Source: Pseudomonas sp. Gutcm_11s | GTDB lineage: Bacteria; Pseudomonadota; Gammaproteobacteria; Pseudomonadales; Pseudomonadaceae | Assembly: GCF_028649395.1 (NCBI RefSeq) | Contig: NZ_JAQSUW010000016.1 | Span: 1-64,000 of the forward strand | Length of the DNA stretch: 64,000 nt | Direction of reading: 5' to 3' | Shown: in pieces, positions 39,944 to 48,035 of the stretch | Layout of the letters: the number at the start of each line of letters is the position of its first letter | Numbering within the stretch: position 1 is the stretch's first letter | Program-made: the position numbers and the translations under genes | Notes under the pieces: model-generated | Told to the model about the DNA's origin: nothing | Database searches by the model: none | The model's input: the letters and a program-made list of their open reading frames with translations, nothing else

Positions 39944-41397
39944 ACCAGTTTGAACACGTCTTCGAAGCGGTTCAGCGCCTCGTCGATGATTTCATCGGTG
40001 TCGGCCGCGCTGGTGTACATGCGGCTGCCGGCCAGGGTCACCAGGCCGTGGGCCATGTAGGCGGCGCCCATCTCTTCCATCATGTGCTTGCGCGGGTTGA
40101 CCTCGCGCAGCAGCTGGATCGGGTTGCGCACGTTGAGCAGCAGCACGCCGGAAGTCTGCAGGTGCACCACTGAGCCCTGGTTGTAGACCACGTAGGGCAG
40201 GCCCAGGCGTTCGATGATCTGGCCTAGGCCGGCGGTCAGGCGGTCACCGGCGCGGCCGGCGACGGCCGGGGCGTTGCGCCGCTCGATTTCCAGCAGGCTG
40301 TGGTAGCCGGCCACGCAGGACAGCGGGTTGGCGGTCAGGGTGCCACCGACGAAGGCGCGCTTGGTCTGCTTGCCGCCGATGCCTCCGGCCAGCAGCATCA
40401 TCACCTCGCGACGCCCGCCGATGCCGCCGGCCATGGGGTAGCCGCCGGTCAGGCACTTGCCGAAGATGGTCAGGTCGGGCAGCACGTTGAAGTAGCCCTG
40501 GGCACCGGACAGGCCGACGCGGAAGCCGCTGACCACCTCGTCGAAGATCAGCAGCGCGCCGAACTCGTCGCACAGCTTGCGCAGGTTGGCGTTGAACTCG
40601 CGGTGTGCCGGGCGGGTGCCGCTCTCCGGGCCCAGCGGCTCGACGATGATCGCCGCGGTGCCGCCGCGCAGGCGGTTGATCTGCAGGCGCCGGCGGATGG
40701 CGGCCAGGTCGTTGGGGAAGCTCTCCTGGGTGTGCGAAGTGGCGCCGCGCGGAATGCCGATGGCCTCGCGCCGGCCGGTGCCGGGAATGCGCATGCCGTA
40801 CACCAGCTGGTCGCTCCAGCCGTGGTAGGCGCCGCCGATCTTGATCACCCATTTCTTGCCGGTATAAGCGCGGGCCAGGCGGATCGCCCCCATCACCGAT
40901 TCGGTGCCGGAGGAGAGCATGCGGAACATCTCCACCGACGGCACCATGCGGCAGACCTGCTCGGCCAGCTTGACCTCGTACTCGTGCAGCAGGCCGGTGA
41001 CCGGGCCGCAGTCGCGCAGGGTCTCGATCACCTTCTCCTGCACCACCGGGTCGTTGCTGCCGAGCAGGGTTGGGCCGCCGGCCTGGAGGAAGTCGATGTA
41101 GCGGTTGCCGTCGACGTCTTGCAGATGCGCGCCTTCCGCCTTGTTCATCGCCAGCGGGAAGGGATAGTTGAACGCCAGGTTGTGCTGCACTCCGCCGGGG
41201 ATGACCGCGCAGGCCTGCTCGGCCAACTGCTTGGAGGTGCGGCAGTTGTTCTCGAAGTAGCCGAGCACCTTGTCCATGTGCTCGCGGCGGATCGGCCGGA
41301 TCGGCTGCTTGATCAGCGTCTTCAGGCGCGCGTCGATGGCATCGGTATCCGGCCAGTGGCTGATGCCGGAGGTGGGCAGTTCGGTGGAGGCGTTCAT
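39940..41397 (-). CDS. Class III PLP aminotransferase / aminomutase (glutamate-1-semialdehyde aminomutase-like)
   Basis: 485 residues. PLP contacts: SSGTES (about 162-167), YHGW (191-194), FDEVVSGFR with Asp286, and Lys314 in FGKCLTGGYPMAGG, which forms the Schiff base. The GG-S/T-TY motif FVGGTLTANPL follows. An N-terminal extension of about 60 residues precedes the usual family start. It is not hemL itself: that gene is normally elsewhere and the protein is about 55 residues longer. Overlaps both neighbours by ATGA, so it belongs to the kinase-aldolase operon. Substrate probably a carbonyl or amino compound of that pathway. Confidence 0.88.
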   Translation of the reverse strand: MNASTELPTSGISHWPDTDAIDARLKTLIKQPIRPIRREHMDKVLGYFENNCRTSKQLAEQACAVIPGGVQHNLAFNYPFPLAMNKAEGAHLQDVDGNRYIDFLQAGGPTLLGSNDPVVQEKVIETLRDCGPVTGLLHEYEVKLAEQVCRMVPSVEMFRMLSSGTESVMGAIRLARAYTGKKWVIKIGGAYHGWSDQLVYGMRIPGTGRREAIGIPRGATSHTQESFPNDLAAIRRRLQINRLRGGTAAIIVEPLGPESGTRPAHREFNANLRKLCDEFGALLIFDEVVSGFRVGLSGAQGYFNVLPDLTIFGKCLTGGYPMAGGIGGRREVMMLLAGGIGGKQTKRAFVGGTLTANPLSCVAGYHSLLEIERRNAPAVAGRAGDRLTAGLGQIIERLGLPYVVYNQGSVVHLQTSGVLLLNVRNPIQLLREVNPRKHMMEEMGAAYMAHGLVTLAGSRMYTSAADTDEIIDEALNRFEDVFKLV

Positions 41398-42029
41398 CGC
41401 AGATCCTCTTCTAGGAATTCGAGCGTCTGTCGGTACAGGCGGTTATCGGGTTGCGCAGCCAGGGCGCGGCGGAACCAGGCGATGGCTTCCTGCTCCAGCA
41501 GCCGCACCACGGTGCAGGCGTCTTCCAGGGTGGCGCCGAGGCAGACGGCGCCGTGATTGCGCATCAGGTAGGCATTGAGGTCGGCGCGCACGCGCTTGCC
41601 GACATTGCTGGCCAGCCAACTGGTGCCGGAAGGCGCATAGGCGCACATCGGTACCTCGGCGCCGATCAGCCGGCGCGCCTCGGCACCGTGCATCGGCAAT
41701 GGTCGGTCGAGCAGGGTGAAGGCGCTGGCCACCGGCTGGTGGGTATGCACGCTGGCCATGCAGTCCGGCCGCGCCTGCAGCGCGCGGGCGTGCAGGCCGC
41801 TCTCCACCGAGGGCTTGCCGCCACCTGCGAGCTGCTCGAGGTTGTCCAGGCGCAGCACGCAGATGTCGTCCGCGGTCATCGCGTAGTAGTCGCTGGCCGA
41901 GGGCGTGACGGCGAAACGCTCGGCGTCGATGCGCAACGCCAGGTTGCCGCCGACACCGGCCAGGTAGCCCTGGTCGGCCAGGGCGACGGCGGTGCGCACC
42001 ACCGCCTCGCGGGCTTCGCGCTCGTTCAT
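41394..42029 (-). CDS. Class II aldolase (fuculose-1-phosphate aldolase/adducin family)
   Basis: 211 residues from ATG 42029 (MNEREAREAVVRTAVALADQ); a much longer open frame upstream is antisense to nothing real and is out of frame with the kinase. Catalytic set is intact: Glu76 (SVESGLH), zinc ligands His95 and His97 (VHTHQ) and His159 (MRNHG). Such enzymes cleave a ketose- or aldose-phosphate retro-aldolically to DHAP or a similar piece and an aldehyde, or decarboxylate. Coupled by 4-bp overlaps to the kinase before it and the aminotransferase after it. Confidence 0.9.
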   Translation of the reverse strand: MNEREAREAVVRTAVALADQGYLAGVGGNLALRIDAERFAVTPSASDYYAMTADDICVLRLDNLEQLAGGGKPSVESGLHARALQARPDCMASVHTHQPVASAFTLLDRPLPMHGAEARRLIGAEVPMCAYAPSGTSWLASNVGKRVRADLNAYLMRNHGAVCLGATLEDACTVVRLLEQEAIAWFRRALAAQPDNRLYRQTLEFLEEDLR

Positions 42030-43606
42030 CGTGGGTCTCCATGGAGCTTGGCGTAGAAGGGCGCCAGCGCTTTGTGCGCGGCGCGGAAGGTGGCGTAGCT
42101 GTCGGTGTAGCGCTGGCGGTGCGCGGCCTGCGGCTCGAAGCGGCGGCGGATGGCGACCCGCTCGGCGAGATCGGAAAACTTCAGTGCGCCGATGCCGACT
42201 CCGGCAAGGAACGCGGCGCCGCGGGCATTGGCCTGGATCGGCTGCTCGGGCTGCAGCACGGTCATGTCCAGTACGTCGGCGAAGACCTGGCTCCACACAT
42301 CGGACTGGCCGCCGCCACCGACCAGGGTGATGCTGTCCGGCCGGGTGCCGAGGAAGCTGCGCACCGATTCCATCATCCAGCGGGTGTTGAGCGCCACGCC
42401 CTCGAGGAAGGCGCGCACCATGTCTTCGCGGGCATGCTCCAGGCTCAGGTTGAGCAGGCCGGCGCGCAGATGGCTGTCGTCCACCGGGGTGCGTTCGCCC
42501 ATCAGCCAGGGCAGGTAGAGCAGGCCGCGGGCACCGGCCGGCACGCCAGCGGCGATCTCGTCGAGGATGCGGTAGACGTCCGGGCCGGCCTCGTTCTGCA
42601 GCAGGGCATCTTTGGCGTAGAGGATGCGGTCGCGCAGGAAGCTGAGGTTGGCGCCGGCGGCGGACTGCATGGCCATCATCAGGTAGCGGTCGGGCAGGGC
42701 GCAGGGCACGGCGGCGATCTGCCTGAACACGTCGGTCTTCTTCTGCGCCACGTGGGCGCCGATCCAGGACGAGGTGCCGACGTACAGGTGCAGGGCGTGG
42801 TCCGCCACGGCGCCGGAGCCCAGCGCCGATGCGGTGTTGTCCACCGCACCGGCCACCACCGGCAGACCGGCGGGCAGGCCGAGCTTCTCGGCCACGGTCG
42901 GGCGCAGCGGGCCGAGGATGTCGCTGCAGCGCACCAGCTCCGGCAGCTGTTCGCGGCGTAGCCCGGCCAGGCGCAGCAGGCCGTCGTCGTAGCGGATGTT
43001 GGCCGGGTCGCGGTTGTCGGTGACCCAGGTGGTCAGCGCCGAATCCACGGTGGCGGCGATGCGCCCGGTCAGGCGCAGGTTCATGAAATCGAGGACGTTG
43101 AGGAACTTGTCGGTGCGCGCGTACAGCTCCGGCATCTCCTCGCGGATGAAGGCGATGTGGCCGAACGGGTCCTTGCCGGACAGCGCCGGCGCGCCGCCGG
43201 TGAGGCGCAGCCAGCGCCACAGCTTGAGCGGGTCGTAGCCGGCCACGCGCGGCAGGGCACCGCCGACCTGGCGCTGCACCGCGGCCTGGCCGCGCATGTC
43301 CATGTACAGCATGGCGCGGGCCAGCGGATTGCCGTCGCGGTCCACCGGCAGGGTGCCTTCGCCCTGGCAGGAGCAGGCCAGCGCGACGATGTTCGAGCGG
43401 GTGATCTCGGGGCGCTGCAGCACCTCGGCGGCGCTTTCCTCGAAGGCGCGCCACCAGTCTTCCGGGCACTGTTCGACGCCGGCGCCGGGCAGCAGGTGGT
43501 TGCTCACCGCGCGGAAAGCGAAGGCACGCACGTGGCCATCCAGGCCGACCAGGGCGGTCTTGCAGCCAGAGCTGCCAAGGTCCACGGCCAGTACCAGTTC
43601 ACTCAC
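42026..43606 (-). CDS. FGGY-family carbohydrate kinase
   Basis: 526 residues from GTG 43606 (SELVLAVDLGSSGCKTALVG follows); upstream in-frame codons contain no better start. Phosphate-binding DLGSSGCKT at 9-17; C-terminal adenosine region LVGGGGQSDVWSQVFADVLDMTVLQPEQPIQ-like near 435-465. Xylulokinase-like length and order. Phosphorylates a sugar, polyol or related substrate before the aldolase step. First gene of the operon; faces tetR across a 25-bp palindrome. Confidence 0.9.
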   Translation of the reverse strand: MSELVLAVDLGSSGCKTALVGLDGHVRAFAFRAVSNHLLPGAGVEQCPEDWWRAFEESAAEVLQRPEITRSNIVALACSCQGEGTLPVDRDGNPLARAMLYMDMRGQAAVQRQVGGALPRVAGYDPLKLWRWLRLTGGAPALSGKDPFGHIAFIREEMPELYARTDKFLNVLDFMNLRLTGRIAATVDSALTTWVTDNRDPANIRYDDGLLRLAGLRREQLPELVRCSDILGPLRPTVAEKLGLPAGLPVVAGAVDNTASALGSGAVADHALHLYVGTSSWIGAHVAQKKTDVFRQIAAVPCALPDRYLMMAMQSAAGANLSFLRDRILYAKDALLQNEAGPDVYRILDEIAAGVPAGARGLLYLPWLMGERTPVDDSHLRAGLLNLSLEHAREDMVRAFLEGVALNTRWMMESVRSFLGTRPDSITLVGGGGQSDVWSQVFADVLDMTVLQPEQPIQANARGAAFLAGVGIGALKFSDLAERVAIRRRFEPQAAHRQRYTDSYATFRAAHKALAPFYAKLHGDPR

Positions 43607-43657
43607 GATTTTTGTCTCGTTTGCATCGGCCTCTTTCCATTCTGCGAGAGTCGCGCT

Positions 43658-43682
43658 AAAACATAAGCATTGCTCATGTTTT
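43658..43682. promoter_or_regulatory. 25-bp palindrome, candidate operator for the adjacent TetR regulator
   Basis: The two arms AAAACAT (43658-43664) and ATGTTTT (43676-43682) flank AGCA-T-TGCT (43666-43674). Only one symmetric pair (43665/43675) fails to match. It lies 52 bp from the kinase start and 11 bp from the tetR start, so one bound dimer could block both promoters. Confidence 0.75.
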
Positions 43683-43692
43683 CGAGAATGCT

Positions 43693-44364
43693 GTGGCCAA
43701 CAAAACCTTGTCAAGCACCCCCGAGGTGAAACCCAAAGCACCGCGTGCTCCCAAGCAGGAGCGTAGCCAGGCGCGCTTCGAGTCGATCCTCAAGGTCGCC
43801 CTCGAACTGATCGCTGCACGCGGCTACGAGGCGGTATCGATGCGCGAGATCGCCCGCGAGGCCGGTCTGCCGATCGCCTCGCTGTACCTGTATTTCCCGA
43901 CCAAGCTGGCCATCGTCAAGGAGGTCTGGCAGCGCTACACCAGCAGCGTCAGCGAGCGTCTGGAAGAGGATCTCAAGCTGATCGTCGACCCGGCCAGCAG
44001 CGCTGATGCCGGCCTGCTGATCGAGCGGCTGATCGACCTGATGGTGGAGATCCAGATCAGCCATCCGGGCTTCGTCGAGGTGTGGGGTTGCGTGGCGGCG
44101 GCGCCGGAACTGCGCGAGCTGAACCAGGCCGACACTCTGGCCACCGCGGGCATGGTCGCCACGGCGATCCTCAGCGCTCATCCGAATGTCGATCCGGAGC
44201 AGGCCGAGGGCCTGGCGCTGGTGCTGTGCGAGGGCGGCAGCTCGGTGACCAAGCTGGCCCTGACCCTGCCGGCCGAGCAGCGCCAACAGCGGGTTCAGCA
44301 GCTCAAGCGCACCCTGCAGTTCATTTACACCAGCAGCCTCGAGGCCTTTGCCCGGCAGGCGTAG
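43693..44364 (+). CDS. TetR-family transcriptional regulator
   Basis: 223 residues from GTG 43693. A ~25-residue basic tail (KPKAPRAPKQERSQAR) precedes the DNA-binding domain about 28-75 (LELIAARGYEAVSMREIAREAG, LPIASLYLYFPTKLAIV). The C-terminal region is a typical helical ligand/dimer domain. It diverges from the kinase-aldolase-aminotransferase operon and probably represses it and itself through the palindrome at 43658-43682. Inducer unknown. Confidence 0.9.
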   Translation: MANKTLSSTPEVKPKAPRAPKQERSQARFESILKVALELIAARGYEAVSMREIAREAGLPIASLYLYFPTKLAIVKEVWQRYTSSVSERLEEDLKLIVDPASSADAGLLIERLIDLMVEIQISHPGFVEVWGCVAAAPELRELNQADTLATAGMVATAILSAHPNVDPEQAEGLALVLCEGGSSVTKLALTLPAEQRQQRVQQLKRTLQFIYTSSLEAFARQA

Positions 44365-44506
44365 CAAGTGCTGCGCAGAGTGCCGCACGGCACCTGTGTA
44401 GAAATGTTTCAAGGGCCCTTTCGGCGTCTCTTTTTGTCCGCCTCGGCCCCATGGAGGTTTTTGCAAGTCGGCTAGTTTCGCCACATCACCGCTAGGGGAC
44501 AGCAGC

Positions 44507-46288
44507 ATGTCGCATAACAAGAGCAAGATAGCGCTGGCAGTTGGGATAGGAATCTGGGGGATACAGGCCCAGGCGTTCGAGATCGACACCGGGCCGAATG
44601 TCACCACGTCGCTGGAGAGCGTCGCCGAGTTCACCTCGGTGTACCGCACCAGTTCGCCCGAGCACATCGAGCAGGGCGGGCAGAACGTCTTCATCAACAA
44701 CAACGACGGTAGCGAGTACTACGACACCGGCTTTGTCTCCAACGAATTCAAGCTGACCTCGGAGCTGCATGTGCGCACCGAGCAGGACGGCATGTTCGTG
44801 CGCGGCACCGCCTGGTACGACACCCAGATCATGGATAACGATCCCACGGGTGACGGCTTCGCAACGCATAACACCGACAGCGACGAGCGCTATCCCTCCG
44901 ATCTGAAGAACCGTTCCGGCCATCGCGCGCGCCTGCTCGACGCCTACCTCTACACCAACCGCTACATCGGCGAGCACCCGGTCAGCCTGCGTTTCGGCCG
45001 TCAGGTGATCAACTGGGGCGAGGGCATCTTCTATGCCGACGGCCTCAACGTGATCAACCCGGTGGATATCGGCCGCGTGGTGCTGCCCAACGCCAGCTTC
45101 AAGGACGCGCTGCTGCCGACCAACATGATCTCCGGTCAGTTCGGCCTGACCGACCAGCTCAACGTCGAGGCGTTCTACGGCCTGGAGTGGAAGGGCCACG
45201 AACTGATCCCCACCGGCGCCTTCCTCAACAACCAGGACTACTTCGGCAAGGGCAGCAACGGCGTGCTGGTCGACCTGCGCGGCGAGCTGGGTCCGCTGGC
45301 AGAGCTGGTGCCGGGGCTCAATGGCGAGAACGGCATCGTCGCCGGCGCCCGCTACGGTCGCGAGCACGACGCCCGCGATGACGGCCAGTTCGGCGTGGCG
45401 ACGCGCTATCTGGTGGAGGACTGGAACAACACCGAGTTCAGCCTCTACTACCTCAACTACCATAGCAAGGTGCCGTTCCTGAGCGTTAAGAAAGGCAATT
45501 CCTTTGCCTGCAGCAGCGGCACGGCCGGCCAGTTCAGTGGCTTGTGCGGCCTGGGCCTGGACTCGGTGGTCGACGGCCTGGCCCTGCTCGACAGCACCTA
45601 CTACGACTTCATCTATCCCGAGGACATCCGCCTGTTCGGCCTCAGTGTCTCCGGCACCGTGGGCGACACCAGCGTCGCCGGTGAGCTGACCTACCGGCCC
45701 AACGCGCCGCTGGAACCGGCGATGACCTACGAGCTGGAACAGATGGCCGAGGGCGCCCTGGGGGGCAATGGCGCCAGTGGCGGCAGCATCGACCTGGGCG
45801 AGTTCGGCGACGGCTCGGCCAACGACCCGCGCCGCTACATCGACTTGTACAAGCGCGACGAACTGTTCACCGGCTCGCTGTCCACCATCCACACCTTCGG
45901 CCCCACCGCCGGCATGGATGACCTGATGTTGCTGGCCGAGGCCGCCTTCAACTACATCCCCGGCAGCCTGCTGGATACGCCGAACTACGCCTACCTGGAC
46001 TCCTTCGCCTGGGGTTACACGGTGAACTTCTCCGGCCTGATCCAGGATGTGCAGCCCAACTTCGACCTGATGCCCGGCATCACCTTCCGCCAGGACGTGT
46101 CCGGTACCTCGCCGGCGCTCAACGAGAACTTCATCCAGGGGCGCAAGTCCGCCACCCTCGAACTGGGCGGCAAGTACGGCCAGAAGCTGGCCGGCAAGCT
46201 GGCGTACACCTCGTTCTGGGGCGCGCGTAAGGACAACGCGCTGATCGACCGCGACCACGTCGCCTTCAACGTCTCCTATTCCTTCTGA
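44507..46288 (+). CDS. DUF1302 family outer-membrane protein
   Basis: 593 residues: signal peptide about 1-23 (ending QAQA), then a strand-rich protein with many alternating aromatic/polar segments and a C-terminal aromatic end (FNVSYSF), consistent with an outer-membrane beta-barrel. Family signatures include LRFGRQVINWGEGIFYADGLNVINPVD. Two cysteines in the loop CSSGTAGQFSGLC may form a disulfide. DUF1302 genes are nearly always paired with DUF1329, and some such pairs accompany uptake of steroids or other hydrophobic compounds. ATG 44507 is 142 bp after tetR. Confidence 0.88.
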   Translation: MSHNKSKIALAVGIGIWGIQAQAFEIDTGPNVTTSLESVAEFTSVYRTSSPEHIEQGGQNVFINNNDGSEYYDTGFVSNEFKLTSELHVRTEQDGMFVRGTAWYDTQIMDNDPTGDGFATHNTDSDERYPSDLKNRSGHRARLLDAYLYTNRYIGEHPVSLRFGRQVINWGEGIFYADGLNVINPVDIGRVVLPNASFKDALLPTNMISGQFGLTDQLNVEAFYGLEWKGHELIPTGAFLNNQDYFGKGSNGVLVDLRGELGPLAELVPGLNGENGIVAGARYGREHDARDDGQFGVATRYLVEDWNNTEFSLYYLNYHSKVPFLSVKKGNSFACSSGTAGQFSGLCGLGLDSVVDGLALLDSTYYDFIYPEDIRLFGLSVSGTVGDTSVAGELTYRPNAPLEPAMTYELEQMAEGALGGNGASGGSIDLGEFGDGSANDPRRYIDLYKRDELFTGSLSTIHTFGPTAGMDDLMLLAEAAFNYIPGSLLDTPNYAYLDSFAWGYTVNFSGLIQDVQPNFDLMPGITFRQDVSGTSPALNENFIQGRKSATLELGGKYGQKLAGKLAYTSFWGARKDNALIDRDHVAFNVSYSF

Positions 46289-46297
46289 CGGCGGAAC

Positions 46298-47665
46298 ATG
46301 ACCATGACCAGAACAGTTTTGTGCGCCTCTTCAGTCCTGCTCTCCCTCGGTCTGCTGCTGCCGCTGGCGGCCCAGGCCAAGGTGAGTGCCGAGCAGGCGG
46401 CGCAGCTCGGTAGCAACCTGACCGCCTTCGGCGCTGAGCGCCAGGGCGATGCCGCCAAGGGCATTCCCGAGGCCGGGGGCGGCTTGCAGGCCCCAGCCGG
46501 CTATGGCGGCCCTGGCAGCTTCCATGTCGACCCCTTCGCCGGCGACAAGCCGCTGCGCATCATCGATGTGCAGAACATGGCGGCCGATGACGCCAACCTC
46601 AGCCCCGGGGTGAAGGCACTGCTCAAGGCCTACCCGCAGAGCTTCAAGGTGCCAGTCTACCCCAGCCATCGCAGCTTCGCCGCGCCCAGCGACATCGCCG
46701 CCAACACCCGGCGCAATGCCGAGCAGGCGACCCTGGCCGAGGGCGGCAACGGGCTCAAGGATGCCTATGCCGGCATTCCCTTCCCGATCCCGGCGGACGG
46801 CCGCGAGGCGATCTGGAACCACATCGCCCGCTGGCAGGGGCGCTACATCGACGAGGTGTCGGTAACCGCCCAGGTCACCACCAGCGGCAGCTACTCCATC
46901 CTGCGCGAGCGCATCCAGCTGCTGTCCAACTACTACAACCCGAAGAAGGACGCCGGCAGCCTGGACAACATGCTGTATTCCTTCGCCAGTGAACTGCTGC
47001 CGCCGTCGCGCGACGTCGGCCGTGCGCTGCTGGTGCACGAGACCATCGACCAGGTCGCCGAGCCGCGTTCGGCGTGGATCTACAACCCCGGACAGCGCCG
47101 CGTGCGCCGCGCGCCGACCCTGGCCTACGACACGCCGATCGACGGTATTTATGCCGACGACACCGACATGTACAACGGCGCCACCGATCGTTACGACTGG
47201 AAGCTGATCGGCAAGCAGAGCCTGCTGGTGCCCTACCACAACTACGCCATGGAGAAGCCGGGGCTGAAGGTCGACGAGCTGGTCAAACCCGGCCACCTCA
47301 ACAGCGACCTGAGCCGCTGGGAGATGCACCGCGTGTGGGTGGTCGAGGCCACGCTGCGCCCTGGCCAGCGCCACGTGCATGCCAAGCGGCGCTTCTACCT
47401 GGACGAGGACAGCTGGTACGCCCTGATGGTGGAGAACTACGATGCCCGCGGAGAGCTGTGGCACGTTAACCTGGCCTTCAGCAAGAACGCCTACGAGGTG
47501 CCCAGCATCACCCCGGTGAACCTGGTCTACCACGACCTGATCGCCCGCACCTACACGGTGATCGGCCTGCGCAACAACGAGAAGGCGCCACGCCAGTTCC
47601 TCCTGACGCCACCGCCGGAGAACTACTTCACCCCCGCCAGCCTGCGCCGCAAGGGCACCCAGTAG
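46298..47665 (+). CDS. DUF1329 family periplasmic/outer-membrane-associated protein
   Basis: 455 residues: signal peptide about 1-28 (LLPLAAQA), then the DUF1329 domain (IPFPIPADGREAIWNHIARWQG, WIYNPGQRRVRRAPTLAYD, RWEMHRVWVVEATLRPGQRH). The fold is thought to be LolA/LolB-like, which fits binding of a lipophilic molecule and partnership with the DUF1302 barrel 9 bp upstream. Ends 8 bp before the MITE-like element, which takes the place of its terminator. Confidence 0.88.
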   Translation: MTMTRTVLCASSVLLSLGLLLPLAAQAKVSAEQAAQLGSNLTAFGAERQGDAAKGIPEAGGGLQAPAGYGGPGSFHVDPFAGDKPLRIIDVQNMAADDANLSPGVKALLKAYPQSFKVPVYPSHRSFAAPSDIAANTRRNAEQATLAEGGNGLKDAYAGIPFPIPADGREAIWNHIARWQGRYIDEVSVTAQVTTSGSYSILRERIQLLSNYYNPKKDAGSLDNMLYSFASELLPPSRDVGRALLVHETIDQVAEPRSAWIYNPGQRRVRRAPTLAYDTPIDGIYADDTDMYNGATDRYDWKLIGKQSLLVPYHNYAMEKPGLKVDELVKPGHLNSDLSRWEMHRVWVVEATLRPGQRHVHAKRRFYLDEDSWYALMVENYDARGELWHVNLAFSKNAYEVPSITPVNLVYHDLIARTYTVIGLRNNEKAPRQFLLTPPPENYFTPASLRRKGTQ

Positions 47666-47672
47666 CGTCATA

Positions 47673-47940
47673 TAGGGGCTGCTGCCGTTTCGCCGCGACC
47701 GCGACGGAGCCAGTTTTTGCGCGGAGCTAGGCGCGAGACGCGAAGTTTGGTGATCCAAATGAGCCGTCGAGTAACAACGTTCCGCGCAAAAACTGGCCCG
47801 TCCCTGCGGGTTGCGCGGAAAATCTCGCCATGCGTTGTTGTGGGACTTGCCAAGGGAATGACCATTGCCTGCGTCCCACGCCTAGCCTGGCGAGATTTTT
47901 CGCAGCAACGCGGCTTGCGCCGAAACGGCAGCAGCCCCTA
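47673..47940. mobile_element. 268-bp MITE-like element with 20-bp terminal inverted repeats
   Basis: This fills most of a 370-bp gene-free gap. Termini TAGGGGCTGCTGCCGTTTCG (47673-47692) and its exact reverse complement (47921-47940). Inside are a 16-bp perfect inverted repeat (47710-47725 with 47781-47796) enclosing smaller dyads such as TTTGGTGATCCAAA (47745-47758), and a 12-bp perfect one (47819-47830 with 47888-47899) enclosing GTGGGAC/GTCCCAC (47840-47846, 47873-47879). No coding capacity. The 18-bp arm starting GGGG is flanked by TA on both sides, as left by TA-targeting transposases. Non-autonomous element, or a large structured repeat. Confidence 0.7.
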
Positions 47941-47941
47941 G

Positions 47942-47960
47942 TAGTGACGAGCCGTCACTA
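47942..47960. repeat. Small dyad next to the MITE-like element
   Basis: TAGTGACG (47942-47949) and CGTCACTA (47953-47960) form a perfect 8-bp hairpin with loop AGC, one base beyond the element's right terminus. It may be part of the element or an unrelated binding site. Confidence 0.4.
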
Positions 47961-47982
47961 AACCCGCAGAATGACCCTTTCG

Positions 47983-48004
47983 CCCCGGATTCGTCCGGGG
48001 TTTT
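47983..48004 (+). terminator. Terminator before the epimerase pair
   Basis: CCCCGGA (47983-47989) / TCCGGGG (47994-48000) with a TTCG loop and TTTT. It may be the original terminator of the DUF1302-DUF1329 unit, displaced by the inserted element. Confidence 0.75.
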
Positions 48005-48035
48005 CGTCGGGTCAGTCGAGGCTCTTTCTTAAGAT

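Noticed and set aside
41394-43469. 691-residue open frame on the minus strand covering the aldolase and part of the kinase.
   Set aside because: Only its last 211 codons are the aldolase. The rest is out of frame with the FGGY kinase and is Arg/Pro-rich shadow sequence.
47673-47940. Interpretation of the structured element as an integron attC site or a CRISPR repeat.
   Set aside because: No paired RYYYAAC/GTTRRRY core sites at the correct ends, no gene cassette, and no regularly spaced repeats.
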